From Alphaproteobacteria bacterium (lineage in GTDB: Bacteria > Pseudomonadota > Alphaproteobacteria > TMED109): 64,000 nt of DNA. Under the pieces are notes generated by a model, which was given only the letters and a program-made list of their open reading frames with translations, ran no database searches and was not told the DNA's origin. The stretch lies in contig JAJDYI010000017.1 of the NCBI GenBank assembly GCA_022825235.1, forward strand, positions 62,001 through 126,000. Direction: 5' to 3'. The stretch's first letter is position 1. Each line of letters begins with the position of its first letter. Both the position numbers and the translations under genes were made by a program. Shown piece by piece: positions 28,040-36,042 of the stretch.

Positions 28040-29164
28040 TCAATGGTCCGGAGCATCGCTCAGCGATGCCGCAAGCGCCTGCCATTCGCCGGCCCGCTCA
28101 CCGCCGGTGCGGCTGCCCGAGAGTCGGGCGATTTCGCGACCGTCAGCGGCGAAGATCTCAAGTGAGATTGCGACGCCGTCACGCGTTGGGGTCTGCAGTA
28201 CCCACGCGGTTGCGATCCCTTCGGTTCGCAGGTGCAGGCTGAAGCCGGGGTCTAGCACATTGAACCATGAACCCACCTGCTTCAGTCTGCGTACCGGGCC
28301 CGCATGGACCTGAACTGCGCCGGGGTTGCCGACGACCAGCGTGACCGGGAGGCCGGTTTCCGCCGCGTGCTGAAGCGAGACCTGGAAGCTGTCGTCCGGG
28401 ACGCGCCTGGCAGCGTATCCGGGTGCCGACTGGAAGAACTCTACCCGGTCGCGCGCTGGCCCTCGAAACGAGCCATATTCGTCATCGTAGCGCTCCGGGG
28501 AGCTCCGGCGGTCGGGGAGGCGCGCGGGGTCGCTGTTGCGCCCTGACAGCTGGAGCCGGGTTTCCTCCCCGCTCGCCGCCTGGCCCGGGGTTGAGCCGGC
28601 GTGCCGGTGTTTGCCGGTCAGCGCGCCGAAGGCATCGGCGCCACGGTTGCCGCGCAGGTAGACCTTGTGGATTGCCGTGCCGGCGGCATCGAAGAATTGC
28701 AGGCTGCGCCGCGTCCTGTTTGTAAGCGATTCGGTGACCGCGAAACCGTGGTGCCAATGATCGAAGAACACCCGGAGCCCGAGACCGTCACCGAGAGTCT
28801 GGCCGACGCCGCCGCAGACCGTGACGTGATCGAAGCGGCAGACCATTTCGTGAACGGCATGATCGTTCCGGGTGAGCGCCATCACCGGTCCGAGGCGGGA
28901 CAGTCCCCCGACCAGTTGGTCCCAGGGCCCGTCAAGGCGGCTCGCTTCGACGTCGGTCCGCGCGGCGAGCAGCTCAGCTTCGGACACGCCCAGCCGCGCT
29001 GCGGCATCGCGCGCCCGCAAACTTGGTTCTTCGGCTGTCAGCGCCTGCCAGCGCGCGATCAGGTCCGGTCGCGGGACGTCGAGGTGCGGCAGGGCGAGAT
29101 TGGAGCCGGATGTCGTTTCCGGCCGGGGCGGCGTGCACCCCTGGGACGAGGCAGTCTTTTTCAC
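28040..29164 (-). CDS. hmuS: Hemin-degrading/transport factor HmuS/ChuS-like
   Basis: About 374 aa with the duplicated hemin-degrading domain. The N-terminal half has RWQALTAEEPSLRARDAAARLGVSEAEL, then VMALTRNDHAVHEMV and VFFDHWHHGFAV. The C-terminal half has VVGNPGAVQVHAGPV, the His-ligand-like region WFNVLDPGF and FAADGREIARL. HmuS/ChuS binds and breaks down heme in the cytoplasm. The start is GTG at 29164, overlapping the receptor stop as GTGA. GTG at 29167 is equally possible. Cotranscription with the receptor is nearly certain. Confidence 0.9.
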   Translation of the reverse strand: MKKTASSQGCTPPRPETTSGSNLALPHLDVPRPDLIARWQALTAEEPSLRARDAAARLGVSEAELLAARTDVEASRLDGPWDQLVGGLSRLGPVMALTRNDHAVHEMVCRFDHVTVCGGVGQTLGDGLGLRVFFDHWHHGFAVTESLTNRTRRSLQFFDAAGTAIHKVYLRGNRGADAFGALTGKHRHAGSTPGQAASGEETRLQLSGRNSDPARLPDRRSSPERYDDEYGSFRGPARDRVEFFQSAPGYAARRVPDDSFQVSLQHAAETGLPVTLVVGNPGAVQVHAGPVRRLKQVGSWFNVLDPGFSLHLRTEGIATAWVLQTPTRDGVAISLEIFAADGREIARLSGSRTGGERAGEWQALAASLSDAPDH

Positions 29165-31407
29165 CACGCCATCGAGTAGCCGACCGCGACTTTGAGGCTC
29201 CGGCCCGGCTCGACGGACGCTGTATCGACGCGGGAGTACGCCTTGTCGAAGGCGTTATCGACACCGAGGTCGACGCCGAGCCCGTTGAGCGGCGGTTCAG
29301 AGGGGCGCCAGGACAGGTAGAGGTCATGCACGGCGTAACCCGGTCGCGTGTCCGCCGGATCGTTCACCCTGTCGAATCGGTCGGCGAGCAGCAGGCGCCA
29401 ACCGATCAAGGAGTCGTGCCGGGGAAGCCTGAAGGCGGCATCAACGGTAAGCTGGTCGGGCGCCAGGAGCCCCAGTTTCCTGCCCGTTGCTGCGTTCTCT
29501 CCGTCAACCGAGGAGTATCCGAGGGTCATCCGCAGGCGGCCGCTCTCGTAGATCGCGTCGATTTCCGCTCCCTGCAGTCGTGCCTCGGGGACATTGTTGG
29601 AGAAAGCGGCCCCTTCGCAGCCGTGCCGGAACGTGCCGGGAGGGCCGGCGGGTACGCGCGCCTGATCAGACACGAACGGGAGGCAATCCCCCGGTACCGG
29701 AAAAGCCTGGCGGATGGCCAGGTCGATGAAGTCCTCTCCCCGAATGCGGAAGTGCGTCGCCTTGATCTGGAGCTGATCGCGCCCTGCGAAAACACCGTTG
29801 AAGGTGACCCCCGCTCCCACTTCCAAGGTCCGGGTTGTCTGCGGCCGCAGCTCCGGGCTGGGTTCGAAGCGGTTGAAACCGACCAGTTCGCCGGGCCCCC
29901 GAAACAGCGGAAAATGTGTACCCGTCAGATAGATCTCGTCGACGGTCGGCGCACGAAAGGCATGCGCATAGTTGGCGAAGACCACCGACCGGTCCGACGG
30001 CAGCCAGCTGACGCCAAGCTTGGGTGAGAGTTCACGACGCTCGTTGTCGGGTCCCAGCCGGTTCGAACTGGAAATACGGTAGGAGTCGTAGCGTGCGCCA
30101 GGGATCATCAGGAGATCCCCTGATTCGGCACCGAACGGATCGGACCACGTGACTTCGGCCTGCGCGAAGAGTCCCGTAAACCGGGCCCCGGCGTCCGGCA
30201 CGCCGTGCCGCTCGCCGGCATTGACGTCCCGCCGTCCCATGCGCGTGCCTCCATCCTCCCCATCCTGCGAGTCGCGCCAGTACTCGCCGCCGTAGGTCAG
30301 AGTGACGCGCACCGCTTCGGACAGCGGCAAGCGCGAGCGGTTGTCAATTCGCAGGCCGAGCGTGTCGACGTCCCGGCGCAGCAACTCGCCAGCCGGTCCA
30401 CCGCTGACATCCTCAAGCCGGAGTTCGTCCAGCCGGAAGCTCGTCCGATAGACCACGACGTCGAGGTCCACGAGATGGTCATCAGGGTTGTCGTAGTGGT
30501 AGGCCGCACTGAGGGTGGTAGAGCGGACGTCCTTCTGGACGAGGCCGTTCGCAGCCAAGTCCCGACCGAATCGTTCTTGGCCATCGTTGGGCTCTCGCGC
30601 GTCGTTCCGGAAGCTGATGGCGGAGGCCTCGAAACGGTGATGGTCACCGGACCTTAGACGGGCCTTCGCCAGACCGGCGACGATGTCGTCGTCGGTGTCC
30701 TCCAGGTCGTTGCCGTTGCCGAGCCTGATCGTCCCGGAATCCCGCTTGGTAATGCTGGCCACGACATCCATGCCGTCGCTTGGCGCGGCATAGGTCGTGA
30801 GAATGCCGACGCGCTCTGAATTGACGGACTGGTAGCCCCCAGAGACCTTCGTGCCGGCCGATTCGCCAGGTGCTAGCAAATCGGTCGCATCGAGAGTCCG
30901 AAAGGCGATCAGGCCACCGGTGCCGCCGCTGCCGTAGAGCGACGAAGCGGGTCCACGGAGAACTTCCACCCGCTTGAGCAGGCTCGGGTCGACGAAAAAG
31001 CGACCATCGTGCACCGAGCCGAAATTCTGGCGTGCTCCGTCGATGGTGACGATCACGTCGGCGCCGTCGAACCCGCGGATGCTCGGAGCTTCTCCGGTAC
31101 GGCGCGGGCCGCCGGTGAACTCGATACCGGGAATCAGGTTCAGGATGTCGTCAGGAGAAGACGGCTGCCGATCCTGGATTTCGGGACCGTCCAGGACGGT
31201 CACCATGCCGGGAAAGCGGAACGGGTCAAGGGGGTTGCGGGTCGCGGTCACAGTGATCGGCTGGAGACGCGTGGCGCCGGCAGGCGCCGTCGTCGGGTCC
31301 GCTGTGGACTGGGCTCCCGCGGTGGCGCCGGCAAGGCACAGCACCCCGCCGGTGATCAGCGCGACCGCAAGCGTTGTGGCGGCTGAATCCAACCGGCCAG
31401 TGATCAT
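29161..31407 (-). CDS. TonB-dependent heme/hemoglobin receptor
   Basis: A 748-aa outer-membrane receptor with a signal peptide (ATTLAVALITGGVLCLAG) and a TonB-box-like segment, PITVTATR. The plug domain has LNLIPGIEF, PSIRGFDGADVIVTIDGARQ and VEVLRGPASSLYGSGG. A 22-strand type barrel follows, including FRAPTVDEIYLTG and the NPEL-like PSPELRPQTTRTLEVG, both typical of HemR/HmuR heme receptors. The protein ends in an aromatic (YSMAW). The start is ATG 31407, with AGGGAAG upstream. It overlaps hmuS by 4 bp. Regulation by an iron regulator is likely. Candidate repeats upstream are described separately. Confidence 0.93.
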   Translation of the reverse strand: MITGRLDSAATTLAVALITGGVLCLAGATAGAQSTADPTTAPAGATRLQPITVTATRNPLDPFRFPGMVTVLDGPEIQDRQPSSPDDILNLIPGIEFTGGPRRTGEAPSIRGFDGADVIVTIDGARQNFGSVHDGRFFVDPSLLKRVEVLRGPASSLYGSGGTGGLIAFRTLDATDLLAPGESAGTKVSGGYQSVNSERVGILTTYAAPSDGMDVVASITKRDSGTIRLGNGNDLEDTDDDIVAGLAKARLRSGDHHRFEASAISFRNDAREPNDGQERFGRDLAANGLVQKDVRSTTLSAAYHYDNPDDHLVDLDVVVYRTSFRLDELRLEDVSGGPAGELLRRDVDTLGLRIDNRSRLPLSEAVRVTLTYGGEYWRDSQDGEDGGTRMGRRDVNAGERHGVPDAGARFTGLFAQAEVTWSDPFGAESGDLLMIPGARYDSYRISSSNRLGPDNERRELSPKLGVSWLPSDRSVVFANYAHAFRAPTVDEIYLTGTHFPLFRGPGELVGFNRFEPSPELRPQTTRTLEVGAGVTFNGVFAGRDQLQIKATHFRIRGEDFIDLAIRQAFPVPGDCLPFVSDQARVPAGPPGTFRHGCEGAAFSNNVPEARLQGAEIDAIYESGRLRMTLGYSSVDGENAATGRKLGLLAPDQLTVDAAFRLPRHDSLIGWRLLLADRFDRVNDPADTRPGYAVHDLYLSWRPSEPPLNGLGVDLGVDNAFDKAYSRVDTASVEPGRSLKVAVGYSMAW

Positions 31408-31693
31408 CGGCTGCTTCCCTGGCGAATTGACCGCGCCGTGCGGGTCGGATTTCACGATTGACCGCGACCACACGCTACCAAGGCGGTGCCGGGCGGCAAG
31501 TTCGAGGGGCCGCACATCGTCACCCCATTATGCCGGACGCCGTCCAGTGACCGAAGCCACGGTGACCACGCCTACCTTTCGGAACTCCGCCAGGAATTGA
31601 CCGCACGCCCCCGCCCGAGGGGGCTGCCGTCGGCAGCGGGCCGTGCATCCAGGGAGTGGATCGGCCCGAGGAGCCGAACCGGTGACACGCCTG
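31408..31693. promoter_or_regulatory. Heme-receptor upstream region with three ATTGACCGC repeats
   Basis: The 9-mer ATTGACCGC occurs at 31426-31434, 31457-31465 and 31596-31604, all in the same orientation. The first two are 31 bp apart, about three helical turns. The region lies between the receptor start and the end of the fccB gene. The repeats could be binding sites for an iron or heme regulator, but no known Fur or Irr consensus is obvious. Confidence 0.4.
31607..31624 (-). terminator. GC hairpin downstream of fccB
   Basis: A perfect 6-bp stem, GCCCCC-N6-GGGGGC, about 70 bp past the fccB stop on the minus strand. There is no clear T tract, so it is a weak intrinsic terminator at best. 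Confidence 0.35.
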
Positions 31694-32962
31694 CTAGCCC
31701 AGCATGTCCTGCCAAATCGCCCGGGCCCAGTCCCACGCCTGGAGAGCGACGGCGGCCGAGCGCTGGCTCGACACGCCGCTGGAGCCCGGACGCACCTGCA
31801 GGCGCTTGGTCTCCGGATCGTAGCTGTAGACCGCTCCGACTGACGCGCCTTCGTCCTGCGAGACGAGGCTGTAACAGGTGTTGATGAGCGAAGGCGGTGG
31901 GGCCTCACGTCCGGAGAGCGCGGCAACGGCAGCCCGGGCGGCCACCTTGCCCATGGAGTTTGCGATGAAGCCGGACTTCGGAACCTTGCCGACCGTCGTC
32001 TGGTCGGTCGCATCGCCGATGATGTGCACGTGGGGTGCCAGGGTGGAGGTAAAGCCGTAGGGGTCGACGGGTGCCCACGTTGCGCCATCCGGTACCAAAC
32101 CCGCGTCGCGCAGCAGGGCGGGGGTCCGTTGCGGCGGAATGACGTTGGCGACATCGGCCGTAACGTCGTCGAAGTCGGTGGACAGCGTACCGGTGGCGGC
32201 GTCCACCTGGACGAGGGGACTGTCCGGACGATAGTCGATGATTCCCGGGTACAGCTCGTCCCACGCCGCCTTGAAGATCTTCCCCTTGGAGACAATTTTC
32301 TGGTTGGCGTCGAGCACCGTGATGGTGGCGCCGGGACGATGTTGCTTGAGGTACGCGGCGATCAAGCTGATCCGTTCGTACGGCCCCGGCGGGCACCGAT
32401 ACGGACTCGGTGGAATCGACAGCGCGACCCGCCCGCCGTCCGGTATTTCGGCCAGTTGCGCCCGGAGCACTGCGGTCTCGGGCCCTGGGCTCCAGGCGGC
32501 GGGGAAGCGCGTGGCCGCAGCCGCATCCCAGCCGGCGATGCCGGCGTAGTCGAATGCTACGCCCGGGCTCAGGACCAGCCGGTCTCCGGCCACCACGCCG
32601 TCGCTGGTGACCACTGCCCCAGCATCGACATCGACAGCCTCGACCTCTGCGTGCAGGAGCCGCACGCCATGCCGCTTCGCGAGGGCGTCGTACGCATGCG
32701 TGATGTCATCGATGGTCCGGAGGTGCCCGATCACCCAGTTGCTGACCGGGCACGAGTGGAACTGGGTGCGGCGTTCGATCAGGACCACTTCGATGCCGGG
32801 GTCGAGGAGCCGAATGTACTTGGCGGCGGTGAGACCACCCCAGCCGCCGCCCACGACGACCACGCGCGGCCCCGTTGCCGGCAGAATCCGTTCGGCCCGG
32901 ACGGGCAGGGCGGAGAGAAGCGCCGCGCCGCCAACCAACATGTGTCGCCGGGTCAATGTCAT
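31694..32962 (-). CDS. fccB: Flavocytochrome c sulfide dehydrogenase, flavoprotein subunit (FccB/SoxF)
   Basis: A 422-aa Tat-exported flavoprotein. The leader is MTLTRRHMLVGGAALLSAL, followed by the dinucleotide-fold strand RVVVVGGGWGGLTAAKYIR. The redox cysteines typical of FCSD appear in FHSCPVSNWV and PYRCPPGPYER. HIIGDATDQTTVGKVPKSGF and the C-terminal FCSD domain (INTCYSLVSQDEGASVGAVY) are also present. It oxidises sulfide to sulfur in the periplasm, passing electrons to the cytochrome subunit. It overlaps fccA by 4 bp. The fcc pair diverges from soxXYZA. This type of flavoprotein is also called SoxF in sox clusters. Confidence 0.93.
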   Translation of the reverse strand: MTLTRRHMLVGGAALLSALPVRAERILPATGPRVVVVGGGWGGLTAAKYIRLLDPGIEVVLIERRTQFHSCPVSNWVIGHLRTIDDITHAYDALAKRHGVRLLHAEVEAVDVDAGAVVTSDGVVAGDRLVLSPGVAFDYAGIAGWDAAAATRFPAAWSPGPETAVLRAQLAEIPDGGRVALSIPPSPYRCPPGPYERISLIAAYLKQHRPGATITVLDANQKIVSKGKIFKAAWDELYPGIIDYRPDSPLVQVDAATGTLSTDFDDVTADVANVIPPQRTPALLRDAGLVPDGATWAPVDPYGFTSTLAPHVHIIGDATDQTTVGKVPKSGFIANSMGKVAARAAVAALSGREAPPPSLINTCYSLVSQDEGASVGAVYSYDPETKRLQVRPGSSGVSSQRSAAVALQAWDWARAIWQDMLG

Positions 32963-33324
32963 GGTTCGCTCCTCGGCGACTGGGCGGCGAACCAGGCGGA
33001 AAGTGCAGCGATCTCGGCATCGTTGTAGCCGCGGGCGATCCGACCCATCTCTTCGCTCGCGCGTTCGCCCGAGCGGTACGCCTCGAGCAGGCCGGTGAGT
33101 TCGGCGGCGTCGCGCCCGGCGAGACCAGGCATGACGCTGTCTGCCGGGGGGCGTCCCGCCGTGCCATGGCAGCCGGCGCAGGGAGCGGCGAGGCGGGCGC
33201 CGTCACCCGCGTGGTCGGCCGCGACTGCTGATCCCGGCAGGCACATCGCCAGGGCGGCTAGGACGGGCGTGCACCAGCGACTTGGAGCCCGTTTGCGCGC
33301 TAGATAGGGTGCCACGATGCGCAT
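32959..33324 (-). CDS. fccA: Flavocytochrome c sulfide dehydrogenase, cytochrome subunit (FccA/SoxE-like)
   Basis: A 121-aa periplasmic monoheme cytochrome c. It has a signal segment (TPVLAALAMCLPGSAVAA), heme motif CAGCHG and the downstream MPGLAGRD with the expected axial Met. YNDAEIAALSAWFAAQ completes the class I fold. The Fcc cytochrome accepts electrons from FccB and passes them to the respiratory chain. The ATG at 33324 overlaps the start of divergent soxX by 8 bp. A GTG at 33315 is an alternative and an upstream start at 33381 lies inside soxX. It overlaps fccB by 4 bp. Confidence 0.88.
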   Translation of the reverse strand: MRIVAPYLARKRAPSRWCTPVLAALAMCLPGSAVAADHAGDGARLAAPCAGCHGTAGRPPADSVMPGLAGRDAAELTGLLEAYRSGERASEEMGRIARGYNDAEIAALSAWFAAQSPRSEP

Positions 33325-33769
33325 GATCCTCGCAGTCTGGTTGCCGGCGGCGGTCGCGCTGGCTGCAGCCGTCCCGAGCACCGCCGGATCGGATCCGATC
33401 GCAATTTATCAGATCGTGGGCGATGCGATTCCGGCGCCGCTCGACGATCTCGACGGTGATCCGGTGCGCGGGCGTGCCATCGTGGCTGGCCGCAAAGGGA
33501 ACTGTCTGGCCTGTCATGAGGCGCCGATCCCCGAGGAACCGTTCCACGGCAATCTGGGCCCGCCGCTCGACGGGATCGGGAGCCGCGCGAGCTCGGGCGC
33601 CCTGCGGCTGCGGCTGGTTGCGCCCCGCACGCTCAATCCGGACACCGTGATGCCAGCGTTCCACCAGGTTGAGGGGTTGCGCCGGGTCCTCGCGCCGCAC
33701 CGCGGCAGCCCGATCCTGGCCGCCCAGGAAATCGAGGACGTGATCGCCTATCTGCTCACACTGCGTTGA
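33317..33769 (+). CDS. soxX: Sulfur-oxidation cytochrome SoxX
   Basis: A 150-aa periplasmic cytochrome with a signal peptide (WLPAAVALAAAVPSTAGS), heme motif CLACHE, GNLGPPLDGIGSR and the axial Met region TVMPAFHQV. EIEDVIAYLLTLR closes the fold. SoxX pairs with SoxA to attach thiosulfate to the SoxY cysteine. TAGGG precedes the ATG at 33317 by about 8 bases. The first codons overlap those of divergent fccA. The TGA overlaps a TTG that could be an early soxY start. Confidence 0.92.
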   Translation: MRMILAVWLPAAVALAAAVPSTAGSDPIAIYQIVGDAIPAPLDDLDGDPVRGRAIVAGRKGNCLACHEAPIPEEPFHGNLGPPLDGIGSRASSGALRLRLVAPRTLNPDTVMPAFHQVEGLRRVLAPHRGSPILAAQEIEDVIAYLLTLR

Positions 33770-33813
33770 CACGGCGGGTAGCGCGTATCGGCCGAGCAAA
33801 CTATATCGCTAGC

Positions 33814-34392
33814 ATGACCACGGACTCTTTACCGCGAAACAGGGCCGTCGACGCCGATGTTCGTCCTCGGGCCCAGCGTGCCGACCCCAGTCGGCGCCGC
33901 GTGCTCCGGGCCGGTGGCGCGGTCGCTGCGGCCGGCCTCGCCGTCGCCCCGGCGCTGGCCGACGATACCGCTGGCAATCCCTTCCGCGACCGGTTCCAGA
34001 GCTTCCGCCAGACGTTTCGCGTGGAGCCGGACCCGGAAGAGGCCAAGCGGATCCTGCGGAACATCGTCCGGGGCCGGGAACCGGTGCCGGGCCTTGTGGA
34101 GCTCACCGCGCCGGACATCGCGGAGAACGGCAACGTCGTCCCCATCACGTTTCGTGTGAACTGCTCGATGGCCGGGGACGACCGGCCCGAGGTGGTGCAC
34201 GTGCTGGCCATGGGCAACCCGTTCCCCGAGGTGGCCACGTACCATTTCACCCCGCAGTCGGGTCGCGCCGAGATCGCCATGCGGTGCCGGATGCGCCAGA
34301 CCGCGGACCTGGTGATCGCCGCGGAGATGGTGGACGGGAGCTTGGGCATAGCCCGCTCCCGCGTGAACGTGACTCTCGGAGCCTGCAGTTAG
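33814..34392 (+). CDS. soxY: Sulfur-carrier protein SoxY with atypical C-terminus
   Basis: About 192 aa with a twin-arginine leader (PSRRRVLRAGGAVAAAGLAV, then PALADD). The SoxY core follows: LVELTAPDIAENGNVVPITF and VVHVLAMGNPFPEVATYHF. SoxY carries sulfur intermediates on a C-terminal cysteine in a mobile GGCGG arm. Here the last residues are VTLGACS, so the cysteine is present but followed by one Ser, and the preceding Gly is Ala. The reading frame up to TAG is clean, so this is not an obvious frameshift. The start is uncertain: ATG 33814 or TTG 33766. SoxZ follows 3 bp later. Confidence 0.9.
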   Translation: MTTDSLPRNRAVDADVRPRAQRADPSRRRVLRAGGAVAAAGLAVAPALADDTAGNPFRDRFQSFRQTFRVEPDPEEAKRILRNIVRGREPVPGLVELTAPDIAENGNVVPITFRVNCSMAGDDRPEVVHVLAMGNPFPEVATYHFTPQSGRAEIAMRCRMRQTADLVIAAEMVDGSLGIARSRVNVTLGACS

Positions 34393-34395
34393 GTT

Positions 34396-34788
34396 ATGGC
34401 CTCGCCGACCGACGAACGTCGCCTGAAGGTGCCCGAACAGGCTGTGCAGGGCGAGGTCATTGTGGTGAAGACGCTGGCCCGCCATCCGATGGAGCCTGGC
34501 GTCAGGCGCGATCCCAAGAGCGGCGTCATCTACCCGCGCTTCATCATCCAATCGGTCGTCTGCCGGTTCAACGGGGCGGAGGTGTTTCGGGCGCGGTGGT
34601 ACTCCGGCGTCTCCGAGAACCCGTTCCTGTCGTTTCCCCTGCGCCTGGACGAGTCCGGGGTGATCGAGGTGGAGTGGGTCGACGATTACCTCAAGTCGAC
34701 GACCCGGAGCGCGTTCATCCAGGTGGTCGACGAAGAGGGGCGTGAGGTGTGGCCGGTAACGGCACGAACGCCGTCCGCCCCCGCTTGA
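34396..34788 (+). CDS. soxZ: SoxZ, partner of SoxY
   Basis: A 130-aa protein with the SoxZ pattern: VIVVKTLARHPMEPGVRRD (about 22-40), IYPRFIIQSVVCRFNG, NPFLSFPLRL and GVIEVEWVDDYLK. It has no signal peptide and is normally exported bound to SoxY, which carries the Tat leader. It is some 20 residues longer than common SoxZ proteins, mainly at the two ends. The last 40 bp overlap the likely soxA start. The order soxX-Y-Z-A is canonical. Confidence 0.92.
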   Translation: MASPTDERRLKVPEQAVQGEVIVVKTLARHPMEPGVRRDPKSGVIYPRFIIQSVVCRFNGAEVFRARWYSGVSENPFLSFPLRLDESGVIEVEWVDDYLKSTTRSAFIQVVDEEGREVWPVTARTPSAPA

Positions 34789-35576
34789 AGCGCTTGCGGT
34801 GGCTCGGGCCGGCGATGATGGGGGCGGTCGTCGGGTGGCCGGGCTGGGTCGGATCCGAACCTCCCGAACTCCCTCCGTTCTCGCCGCGTTCCGGCTACGA
34901 GTTTGCCCGCCCGGAAACCCGCGCGATCCAGGACGATGAATTCGCCAATCCCGGACTGTTCTGGATCGAGCGTGGTGCCGAACTCTGGAGGAGTCCGGCT
35001 GGTCCCGGGGAGAGGTCCTGCCACTCGTGCCACGGCGCCGCGACAGCGATGGCGGGCACGGCCGCCACGTATCCCAAGATCGACGAGGTGGTCGCGCGCC
35101 TCGTGAACCTGGAGCAGCGGATCAACCTGTGCCGCACGCGGCACGTGGGCGCCGAGCCGTACCCGCTGGAGAGCGACCCGCTACTGTCGCTGAGCGCCTA
35201 CGTGACGCGCCAGTCGGCCGGAGAGCCGCTCCGGGTAAGGATCGACGGCCGGGCACGCGAGTGGTTCGAGCGGGGACGGGAGCTCTACCGGGAGCGGGTG
35301 GGGCAGATGAACGTCGCCTGCACCCAGTGCCACGACCAGCGCGTCGGGCATCTGCTCCGGGCAGAACGGATCAGCCAGGGGCAGATCAACGGATTTCCGG
35401 CCTATCTGCTTCGCTGGGGAACCGTGAGCTCGGTGCATCGCCGGTTCCAGTTCTGCAACGAGCAGGCGCGTGCGGAACCGCTGCCCATCGGCAGCGACGA
35501 CTACAACGCGCTCCAACTCTATGTCGCGTGGCGCGGGACAGGACTCGTGGTGGAGGCGCCGGCGGTCCGGCGCTGA
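34749..35576 (+). CDS. soxA: Diheme cytochrome SoxA
   Basis: About 275 aa with an N-terminal hydrophobic leader (RLKRLRWLGPAMMGAVVGW) and two heme motifs, CHSCH (about residue 92) and CTQCH (about 193). NLCRTRHVGAEPYPLES and the active-site cysteine stretch FQFCNEQARAEPLP carry the cysteine that binds the sulfur intermediate in SoxAX. SoxA with SoxX starts thiosulfate oxidation by conjugating it to SoxY. The start GTG 34749 implies a 40-bp overlap with soxZ. A TTG near 34793 would remove it. No soxB, soxC or soxD gene follows. Confidence 0.92.
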   Translation: MAGNGTNAVRPRLKRLRWLGPAMMGAVVGWPGWVGSEPPELPPFSPRSGYEFARPETRAIQDDEFANPGLFWIERGAELWRSPAGPGERSCHSCHGAATAMAGTAATYPKIDEVVARLVNLEQRINLCRTRHVGAEPYPLESDPLLSLSAYVTRQSAGEPLRVRIDGRAREWFERGRELYRERVGQMNVACTQCHDQRVGHLLRAERISQGQINGFPAYLLRWGTVSSVHRRFQFCNEQARAEPLPIGSDDYNALQLYVAWRGTGLVVEAPAVRR

Positions 35577-35580
35577 GGGG

Positions 35581-36042
35581 TTACGGGTCGAGGACGCCGG
35601 GCCAGTTCCGGTCCCCACGCTGCACGTTGCCGGGGATGTCCTCGGCCCAGCGCGCCTGCACCGACAGGCTGTAGTTCAGGTAGAGCTTGTCCTCGAAGAT
35701 CGTCCAGGCCTCTGGGTCGGTCGACGCGGTGTAGCCGTTGGCGACGGCCCAGGCGCAATAGCCCCCGTACCGGGGCGCATATCGCTCCGGATCGGCTCGG
35801 AAGGCATCCAGGTTTGCCTGGCTGCTGAACTGCCAGGTCGCGCCCTGCCAGTCGAACGCGTACTCCGCACTGCCTTCGACGGGGCGGCTTTCGAGGAAAT
35901 ACGCGACGGGATCGGTACCGCGGATGGCGACCGACGAGAAGGGTCCGGTGAAGACCGGATCTTCCGCGGCCAGCGCCGGCGCGGCCGCCGTCCCGATGAT
36001 CAGGACGAGGCCGCAGACCCGCAGTGTGCGTCGGCTATTCAT
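35581..36042 (-). CDS. Exported YHS-domain protein
   Basis: A 153-aa protein with a signal peptide (LRVCGLVLIIGTAAAPALA). Its single YHS-type domain has DPVAYFLESRPVEG, WQGATWQFSSQANLDAFRADP and YAPRYGGYCAWAV. YHS domains are small metal-associated modules found in copper ATPases and secreted proteins. The function of this exported form is unknown. Its ATG overlaps the end of the P460 gene by 8 bp, so the two are coupled. It converges with soxA, leaving only 4 bp between stops. Confidence 0.87.
   Translation of the reverse strand: MNSRRTLRVCGLVLIIGTAAAPALAAEDPVFTGPFSSVAIRGTDPVAYFLESRPVEGSAEYAFDWQGATWQFSSQANLDAFRADPERYAPRYGGYCAWAVANGYTASTDPEAWTIFEDKLYLNYSLSVQARWAEDIPGNVQRGDRNWPGVLDP

Noticed and set aside
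27541-28056. Open frames in the 27.1-28.0 kb gap as possible hmu genes
   Set aside because: No membrane helices, ATPase motifs or binding-protein features are present; composition is Arg/Ser/Pro-rich like shadow sequence.
29023-30027. A 334-aa plus-strand frame over the heme receptor and HmuS
   Set aside because: It is antisense to conserved barrel sequence and lacks any recognisable domain.
34380-34395. A frameshift explaining the odd SoxY C-terminus
   Set aside because: The frame stays typical up to VTLGACS, the stop is clean, and the next gene starts 3 bp later. No alternative frame gives GGCGG here.
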